From: Atlanticothrix silvestris CENA357
Lineage (GTDB): Bacteria > Cyanobacteriota > Cyanobacteriia > Cyanobacteriales > Nostocaceae
DNA: 33,548 bases
NCBI RefSeq assembly: GCF_016056295.1
Contig: NZ_JAECZB010000107.1
Coordinates: forward strand, 1-33,548
Reading direction: 5' to 3'
Position 1 is the stretch's first letter. Each line of letters opens with the position of its first letter. Below the pieces are notes generated by a model that saw nothing but the letters and a program-made list of their open reading frames with translations, ran no database searches and was not told the DNA's origin. The translations under genes and the position numbers were made by a program. Of the stretch, positions 24,697 to 33,548 are shown piece after piece.

Positions 24697-24742
24697 CTGA
24701 AAAATCTTCATCATGCGATCGCCTTAATTTTGAACTTAAACT

Positions 24743-26785
24743 CTACACTTTTGTAGATAAAGATAACCTTATAGGCTGGTTTAACTTGCTATCTTGATTA
24801 CTGTTAACTTCTTCTGCTGCTAACAATTCACGAATTAGATTCGCTATGGCCTTTTGCACCAAGCGGTAAGTAATTTGTTGACCCAAACGTTGTACACCTG
24901 GGTTGATTAATAACTGGGTAAGTTGAGGAGCCATCTGTACTGGATCAAAACCACGAGTTTCTTGGAGAATTTTTAAAATACGTTTGATATGCTCTAAAGT
25001 TTGTTGCTGCTCAATTGTCGCCGCAGGCGCTTCATTCATTGCTGTTAAACCTACTCGTTCTCGCAGCAAGTAAGTAAAGTTATGCAAAACATTTTTACCT
25101 AAAGCATTCAGTCCGTTAACAAATTCATCTACCAATTTGTCACGAATGAAAGCACCGCGTTCAGAAGATAGAAACTCTACCCCCTGATTTAGTGCTAGGT
25201 TAAAGTCGTAGTCTTGATTTTTTCGAGCATTACGTAACAGATTTTCTAAACGATTCCAACGGAAGCTTCCCTCTTTAAACAGCAAGTTTTGTAGTGATGT
25301 TCTTAATTGGGTTGCTGGATCAGTTAATAAGCGTTTAGCAACGTAAGGATAAGCTTCACTAAGAACTTTGAAATTAGGATCTATGTAGATAGCAATACCT
25401 TCCAAAGTTACCAGGGAGCGAATGATTAAAGCATAGTAAGGAGGTACGCGGAAGGGATACTCATACATTAAAGCTGAAAGTTCGTCAGTAATGCTTTTAA
25501 TATTGAGTTCGGCAACACTGGCTCCTTGAGCATCAGCAAACACTCTGGCAAAAGCTGGAATAATCGGCGTTAAGTCGGTGTCTGGTGATAAAAAATCTAG
25601 TTTAACGTAGTCGTTGGCTAAACCTTCAAAGTCACGGTTGACGACGTGAACGATCGCTTCAATTAAACCATAACGCTGATGTGGTAAAATCTCGCTCATC
25701 ATCCCAAAATCGAGATAAGCTAATTTACCATCCGGCATGGCTAACAAATTACCTGGGTGGGGGTCAGCGTGGAAAAACCCATGTTCTAGTAATTGGCGCA
25801 AAGAACACTGCACACCTACTTCAATTAGATAACGCGCATCTATACCTTGGTCGCGAATTTCTGTTGTCTGGGTTAATTTGGTGCCGTTAATCCACTCCAT
25901 CGTCAAAACACGACGATTGGTATATTCCCAGTAAATTCTTGGTACGTAAATGTCTTTTATGTGACCGTATAATTGGAAAAATCGCTCTGCATTTTCTCCT
26001 TCATGGATGTAATCCATCTCTTCAAAAATGCGATCGCCTAATTCATCGAGAATACCAACTAAGTCACTCCGTATCCTTTTGAAAGTTTTTTGTGCCCGAC
26101 CTGCAAGGTAGCGCAAGATGTACAAATCAATGGCAATGCGGTCTCTTAAATCAGGACGTTGGACTTTAACAGCGACTTCTTCACCAGTTTGTAGTTTACC
26201 TCTATAGACTTGCCCCAAAGAAGCAGCAGCAATTGGCTGAGGTGAAAGTTCTGCGTAAACTTCTTCTGGTGGTGCGCCTAGTTCTTCTTCGATAAATTGG
26301 TAGGCAATTTCGTTAGGGAAAGGCGGTAATTGGTCTTGTAACCTAGTTAATTCTTCTAAATATGCAGGAGGAACTAAATCTGGTCTAGTGGATAAAGCTT
26401 GTCCAATTTTGATGTAAGCAGGCCCCAATCCTGTCAGTAATTCTCGCAGCTGACTGGCTCGGCGGCGGTCATTTTTGACGACAATTCCCCGGCGGCTGTC
26501 CCACCACAACCCAAAAGCAAAGGAAAGAGTTGGCCCTAAAACTGCAAAAATGCGTCGCAAAACTTGTAGGGGTCTTTTCCGGTAATGAGATGCAATCTCC
26601 ACGGGATCGTAGCGTATTGTCTCAGACTCGGATTGTATATTCACTAACGCCTGCTGTTTTTGAGCTGCTGAGAGTCTTGGCGATTGCATAACCAAGGTCT
26701 CTGTACCATTTTTTGGCACTACTTCAGTAAGGTGTGGTTCGCCCTCAATCGGCCGAGAAGTCGGGGGAAGTGTCTTAACAATCAT
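24743..26785 (-). CDS. ABC1/UbiB-family atypical kinase
   Basis: 680 residues from the ATG at 26785 (an in-frame GTG at 26797 would add four). Family motifs appear in order: KIGQALSTRPD with invariant KxGQ (126-129), the Ala-rich loop AAAS (186-189) replacing the glycine loop, catalytic-type K207 in VAVKVQRP, HADPHPGN (339-346), and DFG (359-361). The C-terminal third is helical, without a clear membrane segment. Family members support ubiquinone, plastoquinone or prenyl-lipid metabolism and may act as ATPases rather than protein kinases. Cyanobacteria have several paralogs, so no symbol is given. It is transcribed divergently from recN with 292 bp between. Confidence 0.93.
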   Translation of the reverse strand: MIVKTLPPTSRPIEGEPHLTEVVPKNGTETLVMQSPRLSAAQKQQALVNIQSESETIRYDPVEIASHYRKRPLQVLRRIFAVLGPTLSFAFGLWWDSRRGIVVKNDRRRASQLRELLTGLGPAYIKIGQALSTRPDLVPPAYLEELTRLQDQLPPFPNEIAYQFIEEELGAPPEEVYAELSPQPIAAASLGQVYRGKLQTGEEVAVKVQRPDLRDRIAIDLYILRYLAGRAQKTFKRIRSDLVGILDELGDRIFEEMDYIHEGENAERFFQLYGHIKDIYVPRIYWEYTNRRVLTMEWINGTKLTQTTEIRDQGIDARYLIEVGVQCSLRQLLEHGFFHADPHPGNLLAMPDGKLAYLDFGMMSEILPHQRYGLIEAIVHVVNRDFEGLANDYVKLDFLSPDTDLTPIIPAFARVFADAQGASVAELNIKSITDELSALMYEYPFRVPPYYALIIRSLVTLEGIAIYIDPNFKVLSEAYPYVAKRLLTDPATQLRTSLQNLLFKEGSFRWNRLENLLRNARKNQDYDFNLALNQGVEFLSSERGAFIRDKLVDEFVNGLNALGKNVLHNFTYLLRERVGLTAMNEAPAATIEQQQTLEHIKRILKILQETRGFDPVQMAPQLTQLLINPGVQRLGQQITYRLVQKAIANLIRELLAAEEVNSNQDSKLNQPIRLSLSTKV

Positions 26786-27077
26786 GAAAAAAGCCACCGG
26801 TTGGAGTGATCATGTTAAGTATTGTAACAATATGTTTACAGTCCAGCATCCCTCAAATGGAGATAATATGCAGGATCTTGAGGACAAGATTTTGTTGCAC
26901 TTAACTACTTAAAATAATTATCAATGGTAGGGAGAGGCCATTGAAAGGTTTGCTACACTTGAATGGGCTTACTAGTTCAATAGTAGTAGGTATTGCTTGC
27001 TGGTTGCTAAAAGATAGTGCTGAGTATCCTGTAACTTAAAAGTATCCGGCATCTGCCTTTATGGAGAATTTGGCTTG

Positions 27078-28823
27078 ATGTTGCTCTGCCTGCGAATTGA
27101 AAACTTTGCCCTCATTGACCAACTAGAGTTGGAATTTGGCGCTGGACTCAATGTCCTCACAGGTGAAACTGGTGCGGGGAAATCGATTATCTTAGATGCG
27201 ATTGATGCTGCTTTGGGCGGGAAAGTCTCTAGTCGGGTAATTCGGACTGGGACAAGTAGGGCATTGGTAGAAGCAACTTTTACACATAGCCCTTCGTTAG
27301 CAGCTTGGTTGAACGAACAAGAAATCGATTTGATTGATGAGAACTCTGTGGTTATTAGCCGAGAAATTACAGTAACTACTAGTAACGTTCGTAGTAGATC
27401 GCGGGTAAACGGTGTATTGGTCAATCGGCAACTCATGGGAGGACTGCGCGATCGCCTGGTAGAAATCACAGCCCAAGGTCAAACTGTACAAGTGGGACAA
27501 TCTGCCCAAGTTCGTGATTGGTTGGATGTATATGGTGGTAACTCTCTAGTACAGCAGCGTCAATTGATCACCACAGTTTTTAGTCATTACCAACAAGCTC
27601 ATCTCACCCTAGAAAAACGTAGGACATCAGAACGGGAACGTCTGCAACAACTAGATTTGCTCACCTATCAAGTGCAGGAGTTAGGAGCAGCTAACCTCGA
27701 TGATCCCCAAGAATTAGAACAACTGTTGCAGGAACGAGAACGCCTAAATCATGTCGTCGATTTACAACAGATGAGTTACAAAGTCTATCAGGCTTTGTAT
27801 CAAAACGATAATGAAACCCCAGCCGCAGCAGATTTACTGGGGGACAGCGAAGCAACGTTAACTGACATGGTGGAATACGATGTGCAACTCCAACCATTGT
27901 TAGATATGGTCAAGGATGCTCAAGCAGTAGTAATGGAAGTGGGAAGGCAAATTAATGCTTATGGAGACAGCTTAGAAGCCGATCCTCAGCGCTTAGAGGA
28001 AGTAGAAGAAAGAATTAGGGAATTAAAACAAGTTTGTCGTAAGTATGGCCCCACATTGGTAGAAGCGATCGCCTATTACCAAAATATTCAAAGAGAATTA
28101 GCCCAACTCAACGACAGCGAACAATCTATTGAAAGTCTAGAACAGCAAGAACAGGCTTGTTTAGAAAAACTCACTCAAGCTTGCCAAAAATTAACTCAAC
28201 TGCGTCGCAAAGCTGCTAATAATTTAGAATCTCGGTTGGTGTCGGAACTTAAACCCCTAGCAATGGAAAAGGTACAGTTTCAAGTTGAAATAGTACCGAC
28301 TGTACCAACCGCCACAGGTGCAGACAAAATTACTTTTATGTTTAGTCCCAACCCCGGAGAACCGTTGCAACCTTTAACAGAAATTGCCTCTGGCGGGGAA
28401 ATGAGTCGGTTTTTGCTGGCGCTGAAAGCTTGTTTTTCCCAAGTAGATGCTGCTGAGACACTAGTGTTTGATGAAATTGATGTGGGGGTTTCTGGTAGAG
28501 TAGCCCAAGCGATCGCCGAAAAATTATACCAACTGAGTCGAAGTAACCAAGTATTGTGTGTCACGCACCAGCCTTTAGTAGCTGCGATGGCTGATCGCCA
28601 TTTCCGCGTGGATAAGCAAACTATTACTCAAGGCAAGGGTAAAAAAGCAAACAACGGCAACGCCGAGCAGCGTACCGTTGTCCGAGTCACGAGTTTGGAT
28701 AATTTAACTACTCGCCGAGATGAATTGGCGCAATTAGCTGGGGGTAAATCTGCCACAGAAGCGATCGCCTTTGCGGAATCTCTGTTATCGCAAGCCGCTA
28801 ATCATCGCAATCAGCTTAACTGA
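27078..28823 (+). CDS. recN: DNA repair protein RecN
   Basis: 581 residues from the ATG at 27078 (a TTG one codon earlier is less likely). It is an SMC-like ATPase acting at double-strand breaks. The N-terminal head has Walker A GETGAGKS (29-36). The middle (about 165-385) is a long Glu/Gln/Leu-rich coiled coil. The C-terminal head has the ABC signature SGGEMSR (438-444) and Walker B VFDEIDVGVSG (463-473). A GGAG site lies upstream. It is a single gene with HIP1 sites inside, like the host genome. Confidence 0.96.
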   Translation: MLLCLRIENFALIDQLELEFGAGLNVLTGETGAGKSIILDAIDAALGGKVSSRVIRTGTSRALVEATFTHSPSLAAWLNEQEIDLIDENSVVISREITVTTSNVRSRSRVNGVLVNRQLMGGLRDRLVEITAQGQTVQVGQSAQVRDWLDVYGGNSLVQQRQLITTVFSHYQQAHLTLEKRRTSERERLQQLDLLTYQVQELGAANLDDPQELEQLLQERERLNHVVDLQQMSYKVYQALYQNDNETPAAADLLGDSEATLTDMVEYDVQLQPLLDMVKDAQAVVMEVGRQINAYGDSLEADPQRLEEVEERIRELKQVCRKYGPTLVEAIAYYQNIQRELAQLNDSEQSIESLEQQEQACLEKLTQACQKLTQLRRKAANNLESRLVSELKPLAMEKVQFQVEIVPTVPTATGADKITFMFSPNPGEPLQPLTEIASGGEMSRFLLALKACFSQVDAAETLVFDEIDVGVSGRVAQAIAEKLYQLSRSNQVLCVTHQPLVAAMADRHFRVDKQTITQGKGKKANNGNAEQRTVVRVTSLDNLTTRRDELAQLAGGKSATEAIAFAESLLSQAANHRNQLN

Positions 28824-28907
28824 AACTCTTAGTGTCTTTGTGTTTTAATGGTGAAAGGGGAAACCTCATACAGCGATCGCTGGTTTATCAAGGCATAAAG
28901 ATTAGGT

Positions 28908-30161
28908 TTATGCTGTGAGAGTAGCAATATCACTGTATTGATTTTCTAAATCCCTTAGTAAACTACGATGTGGTTGAATCAATCTTCCTGAACGCACGAC
29001 CCATACAGGAACAAGTTTTTCTTTAGCTATCAGTTGTTTACCCAAAGAATCACAAAATACGCAATCACCTTGGACTAAATCTAAAACGGTGATATCGGCA
29101 AGTGAACCAACTTTTAAAGTACCAATTTCCGCTTCAGCTTGTAAAACACGGGCTGGATTGATTGTGACAGTAGCGATCGCATCTACTAAATCTAATCCCA
29201 AAGCCATAAGTTTAGAAATTCCACCGCACAAGCTGTAAGTAAGAGTTGAATCATCGTGGAGGCTCTTAAAATTACCGTGAGCGTCACTACTAATAGTATG
29301 GGGGAAAACTCCTTGCGCCATCATTCGCCGGGCAATGTCGAAGCTAAATTTTAGCCCATGCCCTAAGTCTAAAAGTATACCTTTATCTATAGCTGCAATT
29401 AGCCACGCTGGAACTTGGGTGCGTGTTCCCATTAACCCATCTGGTTGACAACTGTAGCAGTGACCTAAAATATCTCCTGGTTTCATATAAGACAGGGCAT
29501 TTTCTACTACTGTCTCTGGGTTTGGTCGCTTGGCTTCCACTACAGGAAATAATTCTCCTGTATGAACATATAAAGGTAAATTAGTGCGATCGCCAACTTC
29601 TCGCGCTAATTTTAATACACCCATTCCCCAGCGAGATATCGAGCCAGAATCAGCGTGTACTTTAAAACCACGGATAATTTGCGGATTATCTTTGGCTAAT
29701 TGGATTAATGGTTTAATATCTACCTTTTGTGGATCTTCTAAGCCCGATTCGATATTGCCGATGGTTTGTGTTGCAGCATGATTGATTAACAAAAAACAGC
29801 GTACATCTGTTTGGGCTTTCTCTACTACCTTTGATTTAAAGCCAGAAAAGGTAAAAGGACTGCTGCTACCTTGGTCTACTACAGTCGTGACACCTGCATT
29901 GATGCCAACATCATCAGCAGGTATACCAAAGTTAGTTACCCATTCATACACATGAACGTGTAAATCAATCAAGCCAGGACAAATTAAATAATCATTCGCA
30001 GCGAATGTTTGCTTGGCTTTGTAAGGTGGTAACTGTTGTGCAACAGCGACAATTCTGCCGTCACGAACGGCAACATCAAAGCGTCCGTTGAGTGATTGAC
30101 TAGGATCTATCACCCAACCATCTTTGAGGACTAAATCATCTAAAGTGATGTTGTTTTTCAT
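28908..30161 (-). CDS. Metal-dependent amidohydrolase/deacetylase
   Basis: 417 residues of the amidohydrolase superfamily, related to dihydroorotase-like deacetylases (EF_0837/Atu3266 type). Metal ligands are visible in order: HVH (68-70) in GLIDLHVHV, K167 in RGFKVHA (candidate carbamylated lysine), H200 in YVHTGE, H234 in LGHCYS, and D293 in SSDAHG. The N- and C-terminal strands form the usual small beta domain (DGWVIDPSQSLNGRFDVAVR; GSLADITVLDL). The substrate is unknown; related enzymes hydrolyse N-acyl or ester groups. It follows the PLP-enzyme gene by 184 bp on the same strand and may act in the same pathway. Confidence 0.88.
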   Translation of the reverse strand: MKNNITLDDLVLKDGWVIDPSQSLNGRFDVAVRDGRIVAVAQQLPPYKAKQTFAANDYLICPGLIDLHVHVYEWVTNFGIPADDVGINAGVTTVVDQGSSSPFTFSGFKSKVVEKAQTDVRCFLLINHAATQTIGNIESGLEDPQKVDIKPLIQLAKDNPQIIRGFKVHADSGSISRWGMGVLKLAREVGDRTNLPLYVHTGELFPVVEAKRPNPETVVENALSYMKPGDILGHCYSCQPDGLMGTRTQVPAWLIAAIDKGILLDLGHGLKFSFDIARRMMAQGVFPHTISSDAHGNFKSLHDDSTLTYSLCGGISKLMALGLDLVDAIATVTINPARVLQAEAEIGTLKVGSLADITVLDLVQGDCVFCDSLGKQLIAKEKLVPVWVVRSGRLIQPHRSLLRDLENQYSDIATLTA

Positions 30162-30345
30162 ACTAGATTTACTATCAGCTTATTTCAAAATTTCCTTAGA
30201 GGTTAATCGAATGAAGCTAATAATAGTCGCAGTATTACTACAGAACTTATATCAAAAATGACTCTCGTTTGTAACTTTTAACAATCTTGATATTTCAGGA
30301 TGAAAGTAATTTTTTTGATGTTAATTCCTGGATATGGATGAAATA

Positions 30346-31719
30346 TCAAGCCGTTGGCAGAGATGCAATCTCATGCAACACTTGCAAAAACTGATGAATC
30401 TCTTCCATTGAGTTGTAATGTGCTAGTCCAATTCGTAGTAAACCGCCACTTGCTTCTACTTTTAACTTTTCAGTTAGATTGATCGCATAAAAATTGCCGT
30501 GCCAAGCAAAGATACCGCGATCGCCTAATGCTTTAGCTGTGGTTTCAGGTGTTTGTCCCGCGAGTCGAAAGGCAACTGTTGGTGTCCGCCAAGCAAAACG
30601 AGCCGGATCGGTGATGCCATAAAAACTTAAGCCAGGAATCTCCAATAATCCTGCAATTAGCTTTTGGCTCAATTCTTTTTCGTATTGCTGAATGGCTGAC
30701 ATCGCTGCAACTAAAGCAGCACGACGACTATGATAAGCCGATGCTAGCTCATGACTAGGTTGATCTGGTGAGGTGAGAAAACGGGGACAGTGGAATGTTT
30801 CCAAACCTTCTTTATCAGCTTGAGCCAAAGCTGTAACCAATTCACTATCAACTGACGGTGAAACATGACAACCTAGTTTTGCTAAGTAGTTAATCGCCGC
30901 CACTAAACCTGCTAACCCTTCATGATTTAGGGTTCCGGTTTCCCAACGAAATGGTACTTCTTCTGGAGCTGGTTTTAGTTTATAAGGGCTAAAATGAGCA
31001 AGATGCTCACGCTTACCATACAAAATACCAACATGGGGGCCGAAGAATTTGTAAGCTGAACAAGCGAGAAAGTCGCAGTCTAAGGCATGTACGTTAATAG
31101 GAGCGTGAGGAGTGTAGTGGACTGCATCAACAAATACCAAAGCACCAACAGTACGGGCAAGACGCACTACTGCTGCAACATCGTTGATTGTCCCTACAGC
31201 GTTGGAAGCATAGCAAACTGCCACCAACTTTGTCTGCGGATTAATCTGTCGTTCTAGATCGCTCATATCTAGAGTACAGTCTTCAATATTGACATCTACA
31301 ATGCGGACAGTTACACCCTTTTCTTCCAAGGCATACCAGGGAGAAACATTAGCAGCATGGTCAAGCCGTGTGACAATAATTTCATCGCCTGGTTGTAGTT
31401 CTCGACCAATAGCCCGACTGACTGCAAAGGTAAGGGTGGTCATATTGGCACCAAATACCACCTCATCGCTATTACAACCTAGAAAATCAGCGATCGCCGC
31501 ACGAGCAGAGGTAATCAGTGCATCTGTACGCGCACTTGTAGCAAAAGCCCCGTGAGCATTGGCATTTGACCTTACCAAATAATCACTAATCGCATCTAGC
31601 ACCGATCCCGGTACTTGAGTACCGCCTGGCCCATCAAAAAAAATTGCAGGTTGACCGTTGATTTTTTGTGTAAGTGCAGGAAATTGGGCACGTATCCATT
31701 TTAAGTCAAGAGATTCCAT
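30346..31719 (-). CDS. Cysteine-desulfurase-like class V aminotransferase
   Basis: 457 residues. A PLP enzyme of fold type I: IFFDGPGGTQVPGSVLDAIS at the start, H121 in RLDHAAN, D198 in FVDAVHYTPHAPI, and the Schiff-base lysine K224 in SAYKFFGPHVG. It matches the cysteine-desulfurase-like family known as TIGR01976/VC1184 type, distinct from IscS, SufS and NifS. An insertion of roughly 60 residues after YLAKLGCHVSP is longer than usual. No SUF or ISC genes are nearby, so a housekeeping Fe-S role is unlikely. An AGGAG site precedes the ATG. Probably co-expressed with the amidohydrolase downstream. Confidence 0.88.
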   Translation of the reverse strand: MESLDLKWIRAQFPALTQKINGQPAIFFDGPGGTQVPGSVLDAISDYLVRSNANAHGAFATSARTDALITSARAAIADFLGCNSDEVVFGANMTTLTFAVSRAIGRELQPGDEIIVTRLDHAANVSPWYALEEKGVTVRIVDVNIEDCTLDMSDLERQINPQTKLVAVCYASNAVGTINDVAAVVRLARTVGALVFVDAVHYTPHAPINVHALDCDFLACSAYKFFGPHVGILYGKREHLAHFSPYKLKPAPEEVPFRWETGTLNHEGLAGLVAAINYLAKLGCHVSPSVDSELVTALAQADKEGLETFHCPRFLTSPDQPSHELASAYHSRRAALVAAMSAIQQYEKELSQKLIAGLLEIPGLSFYGITDPARFAWRTPTVAFRLAGQTPETTAKALGDRGIFAWHGNFYAINLTEKLKVEASGGLLRIGLAHYNSMEEIHQFLQVLHEIASLPTA

Positions 31720-32030
31720 ATAAACTCCTGGGTTAATAGTTTTTTATTTAAGCGTTGAGCCGAAGTAAAAATTAAATTTGGTTTTTCACTAATAAGTTAG
31801 CTCGATTGTATCCATTTTCTGCGGGGATGCAACTTATGTCCGGTTTTTGCATACTTCAAATCGCCAGCTATTTTCCATACCCGTATATCCTGTTTTTACT
31901 TCTATGAAGATGCACTAACTTTATAGAAAATTGGTATTCCTAAAAAAATATTGGGCATAATAACGCCAAGCAAATTCAGAAAATTAATGATCAAATTATT
32001 GGTCTCTACTATAAAGTGTGATATTTAATT
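31720..32030. other. Intergenic region between divergent genes
   Basis: 311 bp containing the promoters of two divergent genes, which I cannot place. It includes a copy of the dispersed word AAATTGGTATT (31926-31936), related to the outer repeat at 138-151. Otherwise no hairpin, tRNA or gene was seen. Confidence 0.45.
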
Positions 32031-32819
32031 ATGGCTAATAGTATTTATAATGATTTTGTAGACCGATACAAATATGTGAAACCTTTTGGTAAAAATTTAC
32101 ATATTCAATCACTCGTGATCTGGCGTTTGGGTATTTGGGCATTATTAGAAACTAATTTACAAGCTGCCCAAAGACAAGGGAAAGTAAATTTATTTTCAAA
32201 TTCATCAGAGCAATTTATTTCTATTAAGGATTTCAAAGAAACTGATCTATTTTTAATACAGGATAATAAAAGTTACCCGATAATTTTTTTAAAACAAAAA
32301 CCTCTATTGATTACTGCACCTGAAAACTTCAATCCAGGTTTGCAATTATCTCCACCAGTTCCACCAAAAATACCCGATAACTTAAAACCACCGTCAACTT
32401 CCACAGAACCAGTTAAGCCATTTGCTGTTTTAGAAAATCTTCAAATAGATTTTCGCAATGATACCGATAATTTTGGTCAACATAATTTATTCATTGAGCC
32501 AACGTTTCATTTTAAGTTGCATAACGGCAATAAAATATTTTTCAAAACAGGGTTAGATTTTTTTGAGCAACGAGATGTAGAATCAGTTACTAATATTCCC
32601 TTGCAAATTGGTTGGCAAGGAAAAGTAGGTCAAGTAACGCTACAAACAGCGGCAGGAATTGATGTCTTTAACCGATTGCCTACAGCTATCAATTTCAATG
32701 CTAAGGTAGAAGCTCCTATTTTTCCACCAAAAGTTTCGTCTTCAGGTCGATTAATTTCGGGCTTAATAGTATCAGCTAACTTAGAGCAAAGCCCTTATAA
32801 ATTTAATGCTCAAACCTGA
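32031..32819 (+). CDS. Protein of unknown function, probably truncated by an IS element
   Basis: 262 residues. No named family is recognised. It starts MANSIYNDFVDRYKYVKPFG, with one weakly hydrophobic stretch (VIWRLGIWALLE) and no signal peptide. A Pro-rich linker (about 103-125) leads to a beta-strand-rich part (LENLQIDFRNDTDNFGQHNL onward) with alternating hydrophobic residues that resembles outer-membrane barrel strands. The frame ends abruptly at AQT-stop in the middle of this pattern, 17 bases from a transposase gene. The stop therefore probably comes from inserted DNA, with the 3' part of the gene beyond the window. No clear Shine-Dalgarno. If truncated, it is likely non-functional. 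Confidence 0.6.
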   Translation: MANSIYNDFVDRYKYVKPFGKNLHIQSLVIWRLGIWALLETNLQAAQRQGKVNLFSNSSEQFISIKDFKETDLFLIQDNKSYPIIFLKQKPLLITAPENFNPGLQLSPPVPPKIPDNLKPPSTSTEPVKPFAVLENLQIDFRNDTDNFGQHNLFIEPTFHFKLHNGNKIFFKTGLDFFEQRDVESVTNIPLQIGWQGKVGQVTLQTAAGIDVFNRLPTAINFNAKVEAPIFPPKVSSSGRLISGLIVSANLEQSPYKFNAQT

Positions 32820-33548
32820 AGGGGTGACAAAGAAGCTACAAAGCAGACTGGATAAGAGACATAGCACGTAGACCCTTGCGAAAATAGGGTAGTTTACTGG
32901 GCTTTAAACGCATTAAATCATGAGCTAAATCAGCCCAAAACTCTATTGCACCCACCCATAATTGGCCATACAAACCAACCCAAAATGCGCTATGTCGGCG
33001 ATGTAGTCGGTTTAATTCCTTCAGACGACCAATATATTTTTGTAATCCCATTTGACGAGAGTTACGACCTGCTAAAACAGCACAAGTATAGGCGATAGCA
33101 ATTAATAAAATCAGTGCCATCAATCGTTGACCATCAGCAGAAGTAGATTCAAGATTATAGCCACCAGTCTTGCAATCACGGAACATGGCCTCAATGCCAC
33201 TGCGCAACTTAAATGCTTTAATGGCATCGGCAAGACTATCTAGATTAGTCAGTAAAAACCAGCCAGCAGGTTCAACTTTTCCCCGATATTGACGCTTGTA
33301 ATATCCAGCTAAATTCAAATGAGCAAAACCTTTTTGTTTAGTGGCTTGAATACCTGTGAGAAACAAGGAGGTACCAGGAATTAATCCCAAAGATTGTAAC
33401 CGTTGATATGATTGATTTTCTTGTCGAATATAAGTGCCTTGCTTTTGCCGGAGTACAAAGTCAATTCTCTTGCTGTGTAACCAATTCGCCAGTTTGATGC
33501 TATGAAATTCCCTATCACCTAGCACCAAGATTCGATATCCTTTAAATA
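32810..33548. mobile_element. IS4-family insertion sequence, left portion
   Basis: The element comprises the transposase at 32836-33548 and a short terminal segment. The left boundary is inferred from the abrupt end of the 32031-32819 frame; AAGGGGTGACAAAG at about 32819-32832 may be part of the terminal repeat. The other end and the target duplication are not visible. Confidence 0.55.
32836..33548 (-). CDS. IS4-family transposase, C-terminal part (cut by window edge)
   Basis: The frame is open to the right edge, so the 230 residues counted from an internal TTG are only part of the protein; upstream codons read FKGYRIL into VLGDREFHS. This GDREF holds a DDE aspartate. The E-x6-K signature is EAMFRDCK inside RSGIEAMFRDCKTGGYNLES. 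A C-terminal hydrophobic helix (LILLIAIAYTCAVLAG) and basic tail (LRAMSLIQSAL) are typical. The first catalytic Asp and the right end of the element lie outside. The left end should be near 32810-32835. Confidence 0.88.
   Translation of the reverse strand, partial: FKGYRILVLGDREFHSIKLANWLHSKRIDFVLRQKQGTYIRQENQSYQRLQSLGLIPGTSLFLTGIQATKQKGFAHLNLAGYYKRQYRGKVEPAGWFLLTNLDSLADAIKAFKLRSGIEAMFRDCKTGGYNLESTSADGQRLMALILLIAIAYTCAVLAGRNSRQMGLQKYIGRLKELNRLHRRHSAFWVGLYGQLWVGAIEFWADLAHDLMRLKPSKLPYFRKGLRAMSLIQSAL

Overview
The window looks like chromosomal DNA from a filamentous, probably heterocyst-forming cyanobacterium (Nostocales: Nostoc, Calothrix or Tolypothrix type). The basis is the very frequent HIP1 octamer GCGATCGC, the abundant heptamer repeats, the plastid-type gene ycf46, an RppA-like regulator, DUF2808, and the cyanobacterial order rpmH-rnpA-PH protein-yidC-khpB-yceD. 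Family names come from motif recognition by eye; no database search was possible.

Left part (1-4317): the first bases hold the N-terminus of an IS630-type transposase running off the left edge, then about 600 bp of nested repeat/MITE sequence and a bidirectional terminator. Next comes a minus-strand cluster ffh, rpsP, khpA, phoH for protein targeting, ribosome assembly and RNA handling. Middle-left (4318-10636): a small unknown protein, an orphan RppA-like response regulator, a five-repeat peptidoglycan-binding protein with a SPOR-like tail, an SH3 protein, and the AAA+ ATPase Ycf46. These are separated by long non-coding gaps with palindromic repeats.

10870-13467 holds a two-gene plus-strand unit: a small protein and a large NACHT NTPase with a glycine-zipper membrane region and a C-terminal zinc ribbon. 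Both proteins carry the same N-terminal Gly/Gln/Asp motif. This is the best candidate for an undescribed signalling or defence system. It is followed by the minus-strand ribosome/membrane biogenesis cluster rpmH-rnpA-PH protein-yidC-khpB-yceD (rpmH is only 44 codons), a DUF2808 exported protein, and the complete three-subunit proton-translocating transhydrogenase operon pntAA-pntAB-pntB, which ends in a strong terminator.

21386-24742 is an accessory island. It carries an AT-rich HEPN-type protein with an RNRVAHG motif, a HicA/HicB pair and a MazF-type toxin with its antitoxin. Copies of one dispersed repeat (CTCTGCGTGAG flanked by HIP1 sites) lie between these units. To the right are a UbiB/ABC1-family kinase-like protein divergent from recN, then a metal-dependent amidohydrolase and a cysteine-desulfurase-like PLP enzyme. 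Last is an unknown protein whose reading frame ends abruptly beside an IS4-type transposase that runs off the right edge.
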